64,000 nucleotides of DNA from JAFGGT01 sp036733165 (GTDB lineage Archaea; Methanobacteriota_B; Thermococci; Methanofastidiosales; NM3). Made by a program: the position numbers and the translations under genes. The stretch lies in the NCBI GenBank assembly GCA_036733165.1, contig DAINBB010000001.1, positions 62,001 through 126,000 of the forward strand, written 5' to 3'. The notes beneath the pieces were generated by a model. The model made no database searches. It was given only the letters and a program-made list of their open reading frames with translations, and was not told the origin of the DNA. Numbering within the stretch: the stretch's first letter is position 1; every line of letters begins with the position of its first letter. Below are positions 17,991 through 26,053 of the stretch, piece after piece.

Positions 17991-18634
17991 TCTCCCCTCT
18001 CCACATATCTTCCTCTCATCTCTATATCCGCGATCCTCTCTATCACGTCATCGCCCCTTTCATAGGTATCGCAATATGATGCTGTAAAGGTCTCCCAGTA
18101 CCTCTCCCAATGATCGAAATGCGTGCTTTTCAGGGCCTGTTTGAGAAGGTGGGCATCCACTGCCTGCTTCTCCGTCTCGCTGGAGAACTCGCCGAGGCCG
18201 AAGTCGATGAAGACGATCTCATCGCCCCTATGGATCATGTTGGAGGTGGTAAGGTCGCCATGGATTATGTTGTTCCCATGCAATCTGCCCACCAGCCCAG
18301 CGATCATCGACAGAAGGTCCTCCCTCAGGGCAGATGATGCCATAAGCTCCTCCTTGATCCTGGTTCCCATTACATTTTCCATGACCAGTGCGTGTTTTGC
18401 CTTGTCTATGAAGTATATTGTCGGTGTGGGGACTCCGGCAAGTTTGGCCTCGTGGAGCAGTTTTGCCTCATAAAGTGTTCTCTGAAGCACCAATTTCCTG
18501 TCCAGTTCCCTGATGCGGTACCCCTTGGATATCCTCTCCTTTACAATGAGCTCTATATTCCTCTCGATGCCAAATACTTCTCTGAAGTCGCTAGAGTATA
18601 TCTTCGCCTCCGCGCCCTGATTAATCAGATGCAT
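17987..18634 (-). CDS. bud32: KEOPS kinase/ATPase subunit Bud32
   Basis: About 215 residues from MHLINQGAEAKIYSSD. It is a minimal RIO/piD261-type kinase with catalytic HGDLTTSNMI and metal-binding FIDFGLG. It acts with Kae1 in N6-threonylcarbamoyladenosine (t6A) formation at position 37 of ANN-decoding tRNAs. A GGAGG site 7 bases before the ATG at 18634 fixes the start, which overlaps sua5 by 14 bases. In some archaea Bud32 is fused to Kae1; here they are separate with sua5 between them. Confidence 0.95.
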   Translation of the reverse strand: MHLINQGAEAKIYSSDFREVFGIERNIELIVKERISKGYRIRELDRKLVLQRTLYEAKLLHEAKLAGVPTPTIYFIDKAKHALVMENVMGTRIKEELMASSALREDLLSMIAGLVGRLHGNNIIHGDLTTSNMIHRGDEIVFIDFGLGEFSSETEKQAVDAHLLKQALKSTHFDHWERYWETFTASYCDTYERGDDVIERIADIEMRGRYVERGE

Positions 18635-19241
18635 TGAAGACCTCCAGGACGTCATCGGCAGAGTGCTTGCCCTCGCGGTAGACCCTGCCCTCGATGCAGT
18701 CGAATATTGTCGAAGGGGGCTCGTCTCCCAGCCTGCCACCATCTATTAAGAAGTGTATCAGAGGGAGCTTGGCACGCAAGGAATCGAGGACATCGCTCAT
18801 TGAATAGGGATTTGGGTCCCCTGCCCGATTCGCACTCGTTGATATGACCGGGACGGGGATATTTGCCATGAGGTCCCTCACAATATCGCTATCGGGTATC
18901 CTCATCATTATCCTGGATGGATTAACGATGTCTGGGACGTTCCTCTTCGGCAGTACCAATGAGATGCCGGGGAATCTTTCAAACAACCTAATGGCCTTGT
19001 CGTTGACGGTGGCAAATCTTTTGGCGACGTCAATGTCTCTGACTATCACAGGCAAAGGTTTGGAGAGGGCCCTGTCCTTGATGATGAATATGTTGTAGAC
19101 GGCCTGCTCGTTAAGGGCGTTCGTTCCCAGGGCGTAGCATGTGTCCGTAGGAAAGCAGATGATGCTCCCGTTTATTACCATCTTCGACAGGGATGATGCG
19201 AATGACGGGTCCTTCAGCCTCTCTGCTCTTATTGTCTCCAT
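18621..19241 (-). CDS. sua5: L-threonylcarbamoyladenylate synthase (Sua5/YrdC domain)
   Basis: 206 residues, single YrdC-domain form. Family marks: FPTDTCYALG, the KDRALSKPLPV signature (KxRx-type nucleotide/threonine binding) and PVISTSANRAG. It makes threonylcarbamoyl-AMP from threonine, bicarbonate and ATP, the substrate for Kae1. The start at 19241 follows a GAGGAGG run inside the end of kae1 and overlaps it by 13 bases. Confidence 0.95.
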   Translation of the reverse strand: METIRAERLKDPSFASSLSKMVINGSIICFPTDTCYALGTNALNEQAVYNIFIIKDRALSKPLPVIVRDIDVAKRFATVNDKAIRLFERFPGISLVLPKRNVPDIVNPSRIMMRIPDSDIVRDLMANIPVPVISTSANRAGDPNPYSMSDVLDSLRAKLPLIHFLIDGGRLGDEPPSTIFDCIEGRVYREGKHSADDVLEVFNASD

Positions 19242-20200
19242 GGCACCCCCTCCTCGTCCGTCCTCCATTTCTGCCTGACCGTTGTTTCGGCCAGGTTCAT
19301 CCTGCGTCCTGAGGCATGCTCCACCATGCCCAGGACGGCTATCATGGCACCGTTATCCCTGCATACGCTGAAGGGGGGCACGAAGACCTCGGCGCCGCGT
19401 TCCCTGCACATGATGTCGCACATCTCCCGCAATCTCGGCGATGCGGCGTTGCCGCCCGCCAATAGGAGCTCGGTCTTTTGGGTGTGGGCCATTGCCCGTT
19501 CGGTGGCCTCCACAACTATCGAGAATGCGGTTTCCATGAGAGAGAATGTAACGTCCTCCATCCTGTTGCCCTTAAGAAGCTTGATCGCCTCGGTCATCAT
19601 TCCCGAGAACGAGAAGTCCATTCCCTTGATCGTGTAGGGAATGTCAAGGTACAGGCTTCCTTTAGCGATCAACCCGTCCACTTCCTTTCCGCATGGGAAA
19701 TCCAACCCAATGGCTCTGGCAAACGTGTCCTGCATGTTGCCTATGCCTATGTCAAGGGTCTCCCCAAAGACCCTGTACCTTCCGCCGGCGAATGCAAGTA
19801 TCTGCGTATTCCCCCCTGAGACATAGAGCGTGACCGGATCCTTCACACCCAACAGGAATCTGCCGACCTCAATATGGGCTATGCAGTGATTGACACCGAT
19901 TATGGGAAGGTCCCTGCTCAGGGAAAGTGCCCTTGCAGTGGTCGCGCCCACCCTCAGACAGGGCCCAAGGCCTGGGCCTTGTGAAAACGATATCAGTCCG
20001 ATGTCGTCCATGGATATGCCTGCGGCATCCAGGGCCTTACGGACAACGTCAGAAGACACCTTCGCATGATGGTCCGCGGCAAGACGGGGGTGTATTCCCT
20101 CCCCTGAGTATGAATCCACTATGTTCGCCACTATGGAGGAACTGTCGCATATGCCGACCCCGAAGGTGTGCGCCGTCGATTCTATCCCAAGAGTATACAT
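19229..20200 (-). CDS. kae1: tRNA N6-adenosine threonylcarbamoyltransferase Kae1
   Basis: 323 residues, the catalytic subunit of KEOPS. ASKHA-fold marks: GIESTAHTFGVGI, the metal-binding NHCIAHIE pair of histidines, VSGGNTQI, and LLAGGNAASPRL. First gene of the operon kae1-sua5-bud32-rdgB-rps15-recJ/pcc1-FAD dehydrogenase. GGTGAGACG precedes the ATG. Cgi121, the fourth usual KEOPS subunit, is not in the window. Confidence 0.97.
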   Translation of the reverse strand: MYTLGIESTAHTFGVGICDSSSIVANIVDSYSGEGIHPRLAADHHAKVSSDVVRKALDAAGISMDDIGLISFSQGPGLGPCLRVGATTARALSLSRDLPIIGVNHCIAHIEVGRFLLGVKDPVTLYVSGGNTQILAFAGGRYRVFGETLDIGIGNMQDTFARAIGLDFPCGKEVDGLIAKGSLYLDIPYTIKGMDFSFSGMMTEAIKLLKGNRMEDVTFSLMETAFSIVVEATERAMAHTQKTELLLAGGNAASPRLREMCDIMCRERGAEVFVPPFSVCRDNGAMIAVLGMVEHASGRRMNLAETTVRQKWRTDEEGVPWRQ

Positions 20201-20236
20201 CGTCTCACCAAGTATGAAATCGCCTATATTTGACAG

Positions 20237-20252
20237 GCTTTTATATCTTTTT
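20237..20252 (-). promoter_or_regulatory. TATA box of the kae1 operon
   Basis: Minus-strand AAAGATATAAAAGCC, about 40-50 bases before the kae1 ATG, followed by a GGTGA Shine-Dalgarno. Confidence 0.55.
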
Positions 20253-20382
20253 ATCTTAAGGAAATGATATCGCCATCATCAGATGTTAAAGATGGGGGGT
20301 CTTTTATCATTCTTCTAAAATTATATTGATTTATTTACGGATTCCTTGAATAATATGGGTAAATAGTACTTATTTTTTAACA

Positions 20383-20394
20383 AAGTATTTATAG
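20383..20394 (+). promoter_or_regulatory. TATA box of the RuBisCO leader
   Basis: AAGTATTTATAG, preceded by an A/T run, predicts transcription starting around 20412-20420, right at the 5' strand of the long stem described in the next entry. The 130 bases between this box and the kae1 promoter hold no gene that I can see. Confidence 0.5.
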
Positions 20395-20412
20395 GGTGCT
20401 CCGATTACAACT

Positions 20413-20514
20413 TTGCTCGAGGGTTTAGACCCTTATTAATTCCTCCCATATTCTAAAAAGGTTGTGTGGTGGGCGCCCCCTTATTTTCTGCCCACCACGT
20501 TAGCCCTTGAGCAA
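20413..20514 (+). ncRNA. Structured RNA / 5' leader upstream of RuBisCO
   Basis: Three nested pairings are visible. The closing stem TTGCTCGAGGG (20413-20423) pairs with CCCTTGAGCAA (20504-20514), 11 pairs with one G-U. Inside is a 9-bp perfect hairpin, GTGGTGGGC (20466-20474) with GCCCACCAC (20490-20498), extendable by two G-U pairs and closing a 15-nt loop. A competing small hairpin GGGT/ACCC (20421-20432) would break the closing stem, so two alternative folds are possible. It matches no RNA family I recognise: no C/D or H/ACA boxes and no tRNA shape. It could be a cis-acting leader of rbcL or an independent small RNA. Confidence 0.5.
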
Positions 20515-20556
20515 TAATTAAATATGTTCTTAGCCCCAATAATAGATGGTGATTTC

Positions 20557-21792
20557 TTGACAAAGGTACAATACCAAGACAAATTTGTTGATACGGCTGC
20601 GATCATAGACCCCAAAGAGTATGTAATATGTCATTTCTATATCGAGGCGGATGATGTCCGCAAGGCGGCAAATGTGGCGGCAGGCGAATCTTCGGTTGGT
20701 ACCTGGACCAAGATAACCACGATGAAGGAAAGGATCGAGAAACTTGCTGCAAAGGTATTTCATATCGATGGGAATTATGTGAAGATAGCTTATCCCATCG
20801 ACATGTTCGTCGGCAACAGCATCCCCCAACTGTTATCGGACGTTGCTGGAAACATATTGGGGATGAAGGAGGTCAACAACCTAAGATTGAACAGGATAGA
20901 CCTTCCGGACGAGTATGTAGACACATTCAAAGGGCCTGCCTTCGGCATGAAGGGCGTCAGAAGACTGCTTGGGACCGAGAAGAGCGGAAGACCGCATGTC
21001 GGGACCATCGTGAAACCTAAGATAGGCCTCAATCCCAAAGAGACGGCAAAGGTCGCGTATGAAGCCTATTATGGCGGTTGCGATTTTGTAAAGGATGACG
21101 AGAACCTGACAGACCAGAGATTCTGTCCTTTCGAGGACAGGGTGGTCGAGGTCCTGGAGGCGCTGGACAGGGCGAGTGAAGAGACCGGAGAGAAAAAGGC
21201 ATATGCTCCCAATGTCACGGGGCCGGATATGCTGGATAAGGCCCAGTTCGTCAAAGACCAGGGGGGAACCTGTGCCATGATCGACATCATCGCGGCGGGA
21301 TATTACGCCCTTCAGGAGCTCAGGGATGCCGACCTGGGACTCTTCCTCCACGGCCATAGGGCGATGCATGCGGCCATAACCAGGAATCCCCTCCATGGCG
21401 TATCTATGGGGGTGTTGGCACTATTGTCCAGGCTCGGAGGTGTGGACCAATTGCACATAGGGACCGTAATAGGCAAGATGGAGGGCGATCTTGGGGAAGT
21501 GCTCTTCAACAAAGAACAGCTTGAGAGGCCGTTGTCCAAGATGGAAACCGTCTTTGCAGTATGTTCCGGAGGCCTGCACCCCGGCCACGTTGCCAAGCTT
21601 ATGGAGCTGATGGGAAACGATATCGTCATCCAGGCGGGAGGAGGCATACACGGACACCCGGACGGCACAATAGAAGGTGCAAGGGCCTTGAGACAGGCGG
21701 TCGATGCCAAGATGCTGGGAATTGATGCAAGGGAATATTCTAAAGACCACATACAACTCAAAAAGGCGCTTGATCTATGGGGGTCCACATAA
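20557..21792 (+). CDS. rbcL: Form III ribulose-1,5-bisphosphate carboxylase (RuBisCO)
   Basis: About 411 residues. Catalytic lysine region TIVKPKIGL, carbamylated-lysine motif GGCDFVKDDENL, HGHRAMHAA, GTVIGKMEG, SGGLHPGHV and phosphate-binding GGGIHGHPDG are all present, so it should be active. In archaea form III enzymes work in AMP/nucleoside salvage with AMP phosphorylase and ribose-1,5-bisphosphate isomerase, neither of which is in this window. I place the start at TTG 20557 because GGTGATTT precedes it by a normal distance. An in-frame ATG at 20524 has no Shine-Dalgarno and would add eleven residues. Confidence 0.94.
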   Translation: MTKVQYQDKFVDTAAIIDPKEYVICHFYIEADDVRKAANVAAGESSVGTWTKITTMKERIEKLAAKVFHIDGNYVKIAYPIDMFVGNSIPQLLSDVAGNILGMKEVNNLRLNRIDLPDEYVDTFKGPAFGMKGVRRLLGTEKSGRPHVGTIVKPKIGLNPKETAKVAYEAYYGGCDFVKDDENLTDQRFCPFEDRVVEVLEALDRASEETGEKKAYAPNVTGPDMLDKAQFVKDQGGTCAMIDIIAAGYYALQELRDADLGLFLHGHRAMHAAITRNPLHGVSMGVLALLSRLGGVDQLHIGTVIGKMEGDLGEVLFNKEQLERPLSKMETVFAVCSGGLHPGHVAKLMELMGNDIVIQAGGGIHGHPDGTIEGARALRQAVDAKMLGIDAREYSKDHIQLKKALDLWGST

Positions 21793-21873
21793 TCCAGACA
21801 TTCCATCTCCCCATTTCTCATGCATGGCGTATGATATACTGTAATATACTAATCTATAGAATATTGAAGAAAA

Positions 21874-21886
21874 CTATTATAAAGTC
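21874..21886 (+). promoter_or_regulatory. TATA box of the ATP synthase operon
   Basis: AACTATTATAAAG lies about 30 bases before the first start codon (21913), implying a very short leader. It is the only clear promoter before the nine-gene run. Confidence 0.5.
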
Positions 21887-21912
21887 CAATTGTTTTTTCT
21901 TTTCAATCAGAA

Positions 21913-22284
21913 ATGTCTAGGTTCGCAGGGGGCTTCATTATTAATAAAAAGGAAATTCTCATCAAGATTAAGGAAACTGAGGACAAGGCGAAGATGGATC
22001 TTGAGAAGGCCCATAAGGACAAAGATCTGATGATCGAGGAAGCGAAGCTCAAGGCCGTGGCCATGAAGGAAGAGGCCCTTAAGATCTCAAAGGAGCGATA
22101 CGACAATGCTATAGAAGACCTTTACAGTTCCAAGTCCGATGAGGAAAAGGAGATCATTAAGAGGTCAGAAATGGAGAACAAGGAGCTTAGGGAACGTGAA
22201 CTTAAGAATCTTGAAAAGACTGCCGATATCATTGTTGATGACTTCGTGAGGTATGTTGATGCTATGTCCGAAGAAGATGAGTAA
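21913..22284 (+). CDS. ahaH: A-type ATP synthase peripheral-stalk subunit H
   Basis: 123 residues, almost entirely charged alpha-helix with heptad-like spacing (IKIKETEDKAKMDLEKA and on), as expected for the coiled-coil stalk partner of subunit E. There is no catalytic motif. Assignment rests on composition, size and being first in the ATP synthase operon. Confidence 0.85.
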   Translation: MSRFAGGFIINKKEILIKIKETEDKAKMDLEKAHKDKDLMIEEAKLKAVAMKEEALKISKERYDNAIEDLYSSKSDEEKEIIKRSEMENKELRERELKNLEKTADIIVDDFVRYVDAMSEEDE

Positions 22285-23899
22285 GGTTCTGATAATAGGT
22301 GACAAGGAAAAACTAGAGGATACTGTCAACGCCCTGTATGACCTAAAAATAATCCATATCATAGACTACAACGACAAGGAAGAGGGATTTGAAAGGGGCA
22401 AACCCTCCACCATGTCCTCCCTGTTCAGCGAATATGTGCTATCGCTAAGGGCCCTGAAGGACATCCTGCACCTTTCATCGGCCGAACCTGGCAATGAGAT
22501 CAAAGACATAGAGTTCTCATTGGAATTCAAGAAACGGCTCGAAGTCCTAGAGAACAAAGTGATGGAAAAGCGTAAGAAGATAGAGGATATAGAGGTTCTT
22601 CTGTCAGATATCGAGAACATCACGGATGTGAACGACCTAGTGAAGATGGACCTGTCCTCCAACGTCAAGGACATCATGATGGACCTTGTCAAGTCCAAAG
22701 AGAGACTGATGCAGGAGAAGAAGGAACTCACTGAGGAACTGCACAACATCAACAAGGAGTACAGGGACTTCATTGTTACGGCGGAGGACTTCCTGTCAAG
22801 GGAGATCGAAAAGGCCGAGACCCCCCTTAGATTGGCAACAACAGACCATACCTACATATTGGAGGGGTGGATACCCTCCGATCAGATGGAGAAGACGCAA
22901 GAGACCCTAGAAAAGATGACGAAAGGTGATGCGCAGATAATAGAGATGGAAGGAGAGGGTCAGGACGATGTGCCCGTATACGTTGACACCCCAAAACCCA
23001 TCAAGCCTTTCGAGACGCTGGTGGACATGTTCTCAACGCCAAACTACCATGAGATAGCTCCTACCGTGATGATAGCGTTCACGTTCCCCCTCTTTTATGG
23101 AATAATGCTTGGAGACCTTGGGTACGGCATATCGTTGCTCGCCCTTGTCATGTTTCTCAGCAGACGTATGAAGACGAGCGGATGGCAGTCGTTGCTCAAC
23201 ATAATGAAATATTCCAGCATATATACGATGGTATTTGGCATCATCTATGGGGAGTTCTTCGGATTCGAGATTTTCCATGACTTCCTCAGCATAGACCAGA
23301 TAGGGAGCCTACATCTCCCGCTAGTGCATAGGATGGATAAGATCGTCCCCATGCTGATGGCATGTGCCGGGATAGGTGTTGCGCATATCACGCTGGGATA
23401 CGTCATCGGATTCGTGAACGTCTACAGAAACAAGGGGTTGAAACATGCCATATTGGAAAAGCTCTCTTGGATAGGCATATTGTACTGCATTTTCGGGGCC
23501 ATATTGATGCCGGATTTGATGTACCCTCTGATGGCTGCGTTGGTGTTCTTCATGATACTTCTCATCATGGGTGAGGGGGCATTGGCATTATTGGACATCT
23601 TCACATTGATCTCAAATGTGGTATCATATACCAGATTGCTTGCCATCGGCCTCTCATCTGTAGGTATAGCGCTGGCCATTAACAAGATAGCCACGGACGT
23701 ATTGATACCCAGTGGCATCTTTGGCATTATATTGGCAGTTCTTCTGTTGATCATTGGTCATACCGGTAATTTGGCATTGGGTATAATAGCCTCGTTCCTG
23801 CATTCGATACGTTTGCAATACGTAGAGTTCTTTACTAAATTCTACAAGGGCGGTGGAGTGAAGTTCACTCCGCTCGGAATAAGAAATGAGGAGGTGTAA
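22277..23899 (+). CDS. ahaI: A-type ATP synthase subunit I (membrane stator, a-type)
   Basis: 540 residues from MSKVLIIGDKEK. The N-terminal ~250 residues are a cytoplasmic, coiled-coil rich stalk-binding half. The C-terminal half has about seven membrane spans, including the essential arginine in SYTRLLAIGLSS. It forms the ion half-channels against the c ring. It is shorter than many archaeal I subunits (about 650 residues), but both halves are present. It overlaps ahaH by 8 bases. Confidence 0.93.
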   Translation: MSKVLIIGDKEKLEDTVNALYDLKIIHIIDYNDKEEGFERGKPSTMSSLFSEYVLSLRALKDILHLSSAEPGNEIKDIEFSLEFKKRLEVLENKVMEKRKKIEDIEVLLSDIENITDVNDLVKMDLSSNVKDIMMDLVKSKERLMQEKKELTEELHNINKEYRDFIVTAEDFLSREIEKAETPLRLATTDHTYILEGWIPSDQMEKTQETLEKMTKGDAQIIEMEGEGQDDVPVYVDTPKPIKPFETLVDMFSTPNYHEIAPTVMIAFTFPLFYGIMLGDLGYGISLLALVMFLSRRMKTSGWQSLLNIMKYSSIYTMVFGIIYGEFFGFEIFHDFLSIDQIGSLHLPLVHRMDKIVPMLMACAGIGVAHITLGYVIGFVNVYRNKGLKHAILEKLSWIGILYCIFGAILMPDLMYPLMAALVFFMILLIMGEGALALLDIFTLISNVVSYTRLLAIGLSSVGIALAINKIATDVLIPSGIFGIILAVLLLIIGHTGNLALGIIASFLHSIRLQYVEFFTKFYKGGGVKFTPLGIRNEEV

Positions 23900-23902
23900 T
23901 AT

Positions 23903-24142
23903 TTGGCTATGGATATAAACACTGGATTGATAGCACTGGCCGCGGCCTTGGCTGTCGGGCTTACAGGCATCGGATCCGCGATAGCGGAGAAGAATATCGG
24001 TTCATCCGCTGTCGGCGCGATAGCTGAGAAGGAGGAATTGTTCGGTAAGGCCTTGATCCTTACTGTGATACCAGAAACGATCGTTATATTTGGATTGGCA
24101 ATAGGATTGATCTTGTTATTCGTTGTCCTTCCCGGTCTGTGA
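23903..24142 (+). CDS. ahaK: A-type ATP synthase subunit K (c-ring proteolipid)
   Basis: 79 residues: one hairpin of two membrane helices with the ion-binding glutamate in helix 2 (LTVIPETIVIFGLA). Hence one carboxylate per hairpin, not the fused forms of some methanogens. The start is TTG 23903 with GGAGGTG upstream; ATG 23909 is the alternative. H+ versus Na+ specificity cannot be decided here. Confidence 0.95.
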   Translation: MAMDINTGLIALAAALAVGLTGIGSAIAEKNIGSSAVGAIAEKEELFGKALILTVIPETIVIFGLAIGLILLFVVLPGL

Positions 24143-24146
24143 TATC

Positions 24147-24767
24147 ATGTCATTGGAAAAGGTGTTGGGACAGATAACTGTAATGACGGAAAAAGAAGTG
24201 GAAGAAATCCTCGATGAAGGTAGAAGGGAGGCCGACCAGATCCTCGAAAAGGCCAAGAACGATATCGAGGATCTCAGGCTGAAAAAGGAAAACGAACTAC
24301 ATGGGACCCTGCAGGAGCTCAAAGAGATCAAGCTCTCAAAGATCAGGATGGAGTACAAGAGAAAGAAACTGGACATGGAGAAAGAGGTGATCCATAGGCT
24401 CTGGAACAGGGTAAGGGAGAAGGTTTCCGACCTTGAACCTGGCGTCAACGAGAAACTTTTAAAGAGACTTCTCCATATCGCCAGGGCTACGCCAGTGTAT
24501 GCAATATGCTCCATCGCATACAAGGGCGGCGATGTCTGTGAGGTGCCAACCAAAAGGCCCTTCTACATCAGTTCCAACAAAAGGGATGAGGAGTTCATCA
24601 GGGGCTATTCCGACCTTGAGTACGAAAACAATATAGAATGCATCGGGGGCGTAGTCGCCGAATCCGAGAACAGGAACTGGAAGATCAACCTGACCTATGA
24701 CTCAATCCTTGAGGAGGTATTCGACAACTCCCTCAAAAAAGTGTATAAGAGTCTCTTGGGTGAGTAA
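24147..24767 (+). CDS. ahaE: A-type ATP synthase peripheral-stalk subunit E
   Basis: About 206 residues from MSLEKVLGQITVMTEKEVEEIL. The N-terminal half is a long charged helix. The C-terminal globular half contains ECIGGVVAESENRNWKINLTYDS, the usual E-subunit signature ending in a short helix. The 24123 reading would overlap ahaK and is not needed. Confidence 0.92.
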   Translation: MSLEKVLGQITVMTEKEVEEILDEGRREADQILEKAKNDIEDLRLKKENELHGTLQELKEIKLSKIRMEYKRKKLDMEKEVIHRLWNRVREKVSDLEPGVNEKLLKRLLHIARATPVYAICSIAYKGGDVCEVPTKRPFYISSNKRDEEFIRGYSDLEYENNIECIGGVVAESENRNWKINLTYDSILEEVFDNSLKKVYKSLLGE

Positions 24768-24770
24768 GAG

Positions 24771-25754
24771 ATGGAAGAGAATGCAGCATACTTCAACGCA
24801 AGGATATCGGCGATGAAGGAGAAGCTCTTTCCCATGCTGACATATGAGAAGATGCTACTTATGGAACTTCCCGAGATCACCCGATATATAAGCGAGGGTG
24901 ACTACAACGAGGATATCACCGAACTCTCCAAGAGCTTCAAAGGAATAGACCTTATCGAGTACGCATTGAACCTAAATCTTGCTAGGACCTTCCAAAAACT
25001 TATCAACATCTCTCAGGGGGACATACACAGGTTCACGGTCCAGTACATGAGAAGGTGGGATGTCGAGAACGTGAAGTCCATACTCCGCGGACTTCAGTCT
25101 GGGGCATCATCAAATGAGATAACGGAGACGCTCATACCTGTCGGGGCCATCAAGTTCACATACCTGATAGAGTTGACAAAGATGAATTATGATTCCGCCA
25201 AGGCCGACCTTATCGAAAAAAACATCATTCCCGCCGGAATTGATACCTTGAGCGAACTTGAATATGAAATGGACAAGATTTACTTCCAGGAAAGCCTAGA
25301 CATTGCGACCGACGTTGGGGAAAAGGACCTTATCAGGTATCTAAGCCTGGAGGTAGACCTATACAACGTGAAGATAATCATGAGATTGAAGAACGCCGGA
25401 GCGGACTTCAATATTATAAGGAAAGATCTCATTCTCCTGGGAAAGAGAATTACAAAGGAATTCTTGAATCGTATAAAGGACCTTAGCTACGGGGAGACGG
25501 TAAACTTCCTCAACAAAGAGTTCCATGACCTCAGACTGGACCCCAATGGCCCTGTTACAGTTTCCGAGAGACAATTGGAAAAGTATCTAATAATGTTCGG
25601 GGAGAGGATATCCCATCTGAACATGTTCTCCACCTTGACGGCGCTTGGATTCATATTAAAAAAGTATAGGGAGATAGCGAACCTGAGACTTATAGTCAGG
25701 GGAAAACAGCTTGGAATAGATTCCGATTCGATAGAGAAGATGTTGGTGGTATGA
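24771..25754 (+). CDS. ahaC: A-type ATP synthase subunit C (central-stalk socket)
   Basis: 327 residues, all-helical V-ATPase d/C family. The N-terminus (AYFNARISAMKEKLF) and repeated helical units match the funnel-shaped subunit that joins the c ring to D/F. It starts three bases after ahaE and shares an ATGATGG junction with ahaF. Confidence 0.92.
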   Translation: MEENAAYFNARISAMKEKLFPMLTYEKMLLMELPEITRYISEGDYNEDITELSKSFKGIDLIEYALNLNLARTFQKLINISQGDIHRFTVQYMRRWDVENVKSILRGLQSGASSNEITETLIPVGAIKFTYLIELTKMNYDSAKADLIEKNIIPAGIDTLSELEYEMDKIYFQESLDIATDVGEKDLIRYLSLEVDLYNVKIIMRLKNAGADFNIIRKDLILLGKRITKEFLNRIKDLSYGETVNFLNKEFHDLRLDPNGPVTVSERQLEKYLIMFGERISHLNMFSTLTALGFILKKYREIANLRLIVRGKQLGIDSDSIEKMLVV

Positions 25755-26053
25755 TGGAGATGGTATTATTGGGCGATGACAGCTTCACGGTGGGATTCAG
25801 GCTTGCGGGGGTCAAGAGAAATGTACCATGTTACTCGGAAGAGGATTATTCGAACAGCCTTACGGAACTGCTTGATGATCCAAGCGTCGGCATAGTGGTC
25901 CTGTCGCATGATGCAATGGCAAATCTGCCCCTTTCCTTAAGGATCAGGGCCGAGAAGAGCATTAGCCCAATAGTCTTCCCAGTAGGGGAAAAGGGAAGTG
26001 AGGACATAAAGAATCAAATTATCAAACTCATTGGTGTGGACCTATGGAAATAG
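25751..26053 (+). CDS. ahaF: A-type ATP synthase subunit F
   Basis: 100 residues, Rossmann-like small rotor subunit. VLLGDDSFTVGFRLAGV at the N-terminus and SVGIVVLSHDAMANLP are family marks. It binds subunit D in the central stalk. It overlaps ahaC upstream and ahaA downstream. Confidence 0.93.
   Translation: MMEMVLLGDDSFTVGFRLAGVKRNVPCYSEEDYSNSLTELLDDPSVGIVVLSHDAMANLPLSLRIRAEKSISPIVFPVGEKGSEDIKNQIIKLIGVDLWK

Noticed and set aside
20413..20514. tRNA, box C/D or H/ACA RNA
   Set aside because: No T-loop, no C/D boxes, no ACA after the hairpin; the fold does not match these classes.
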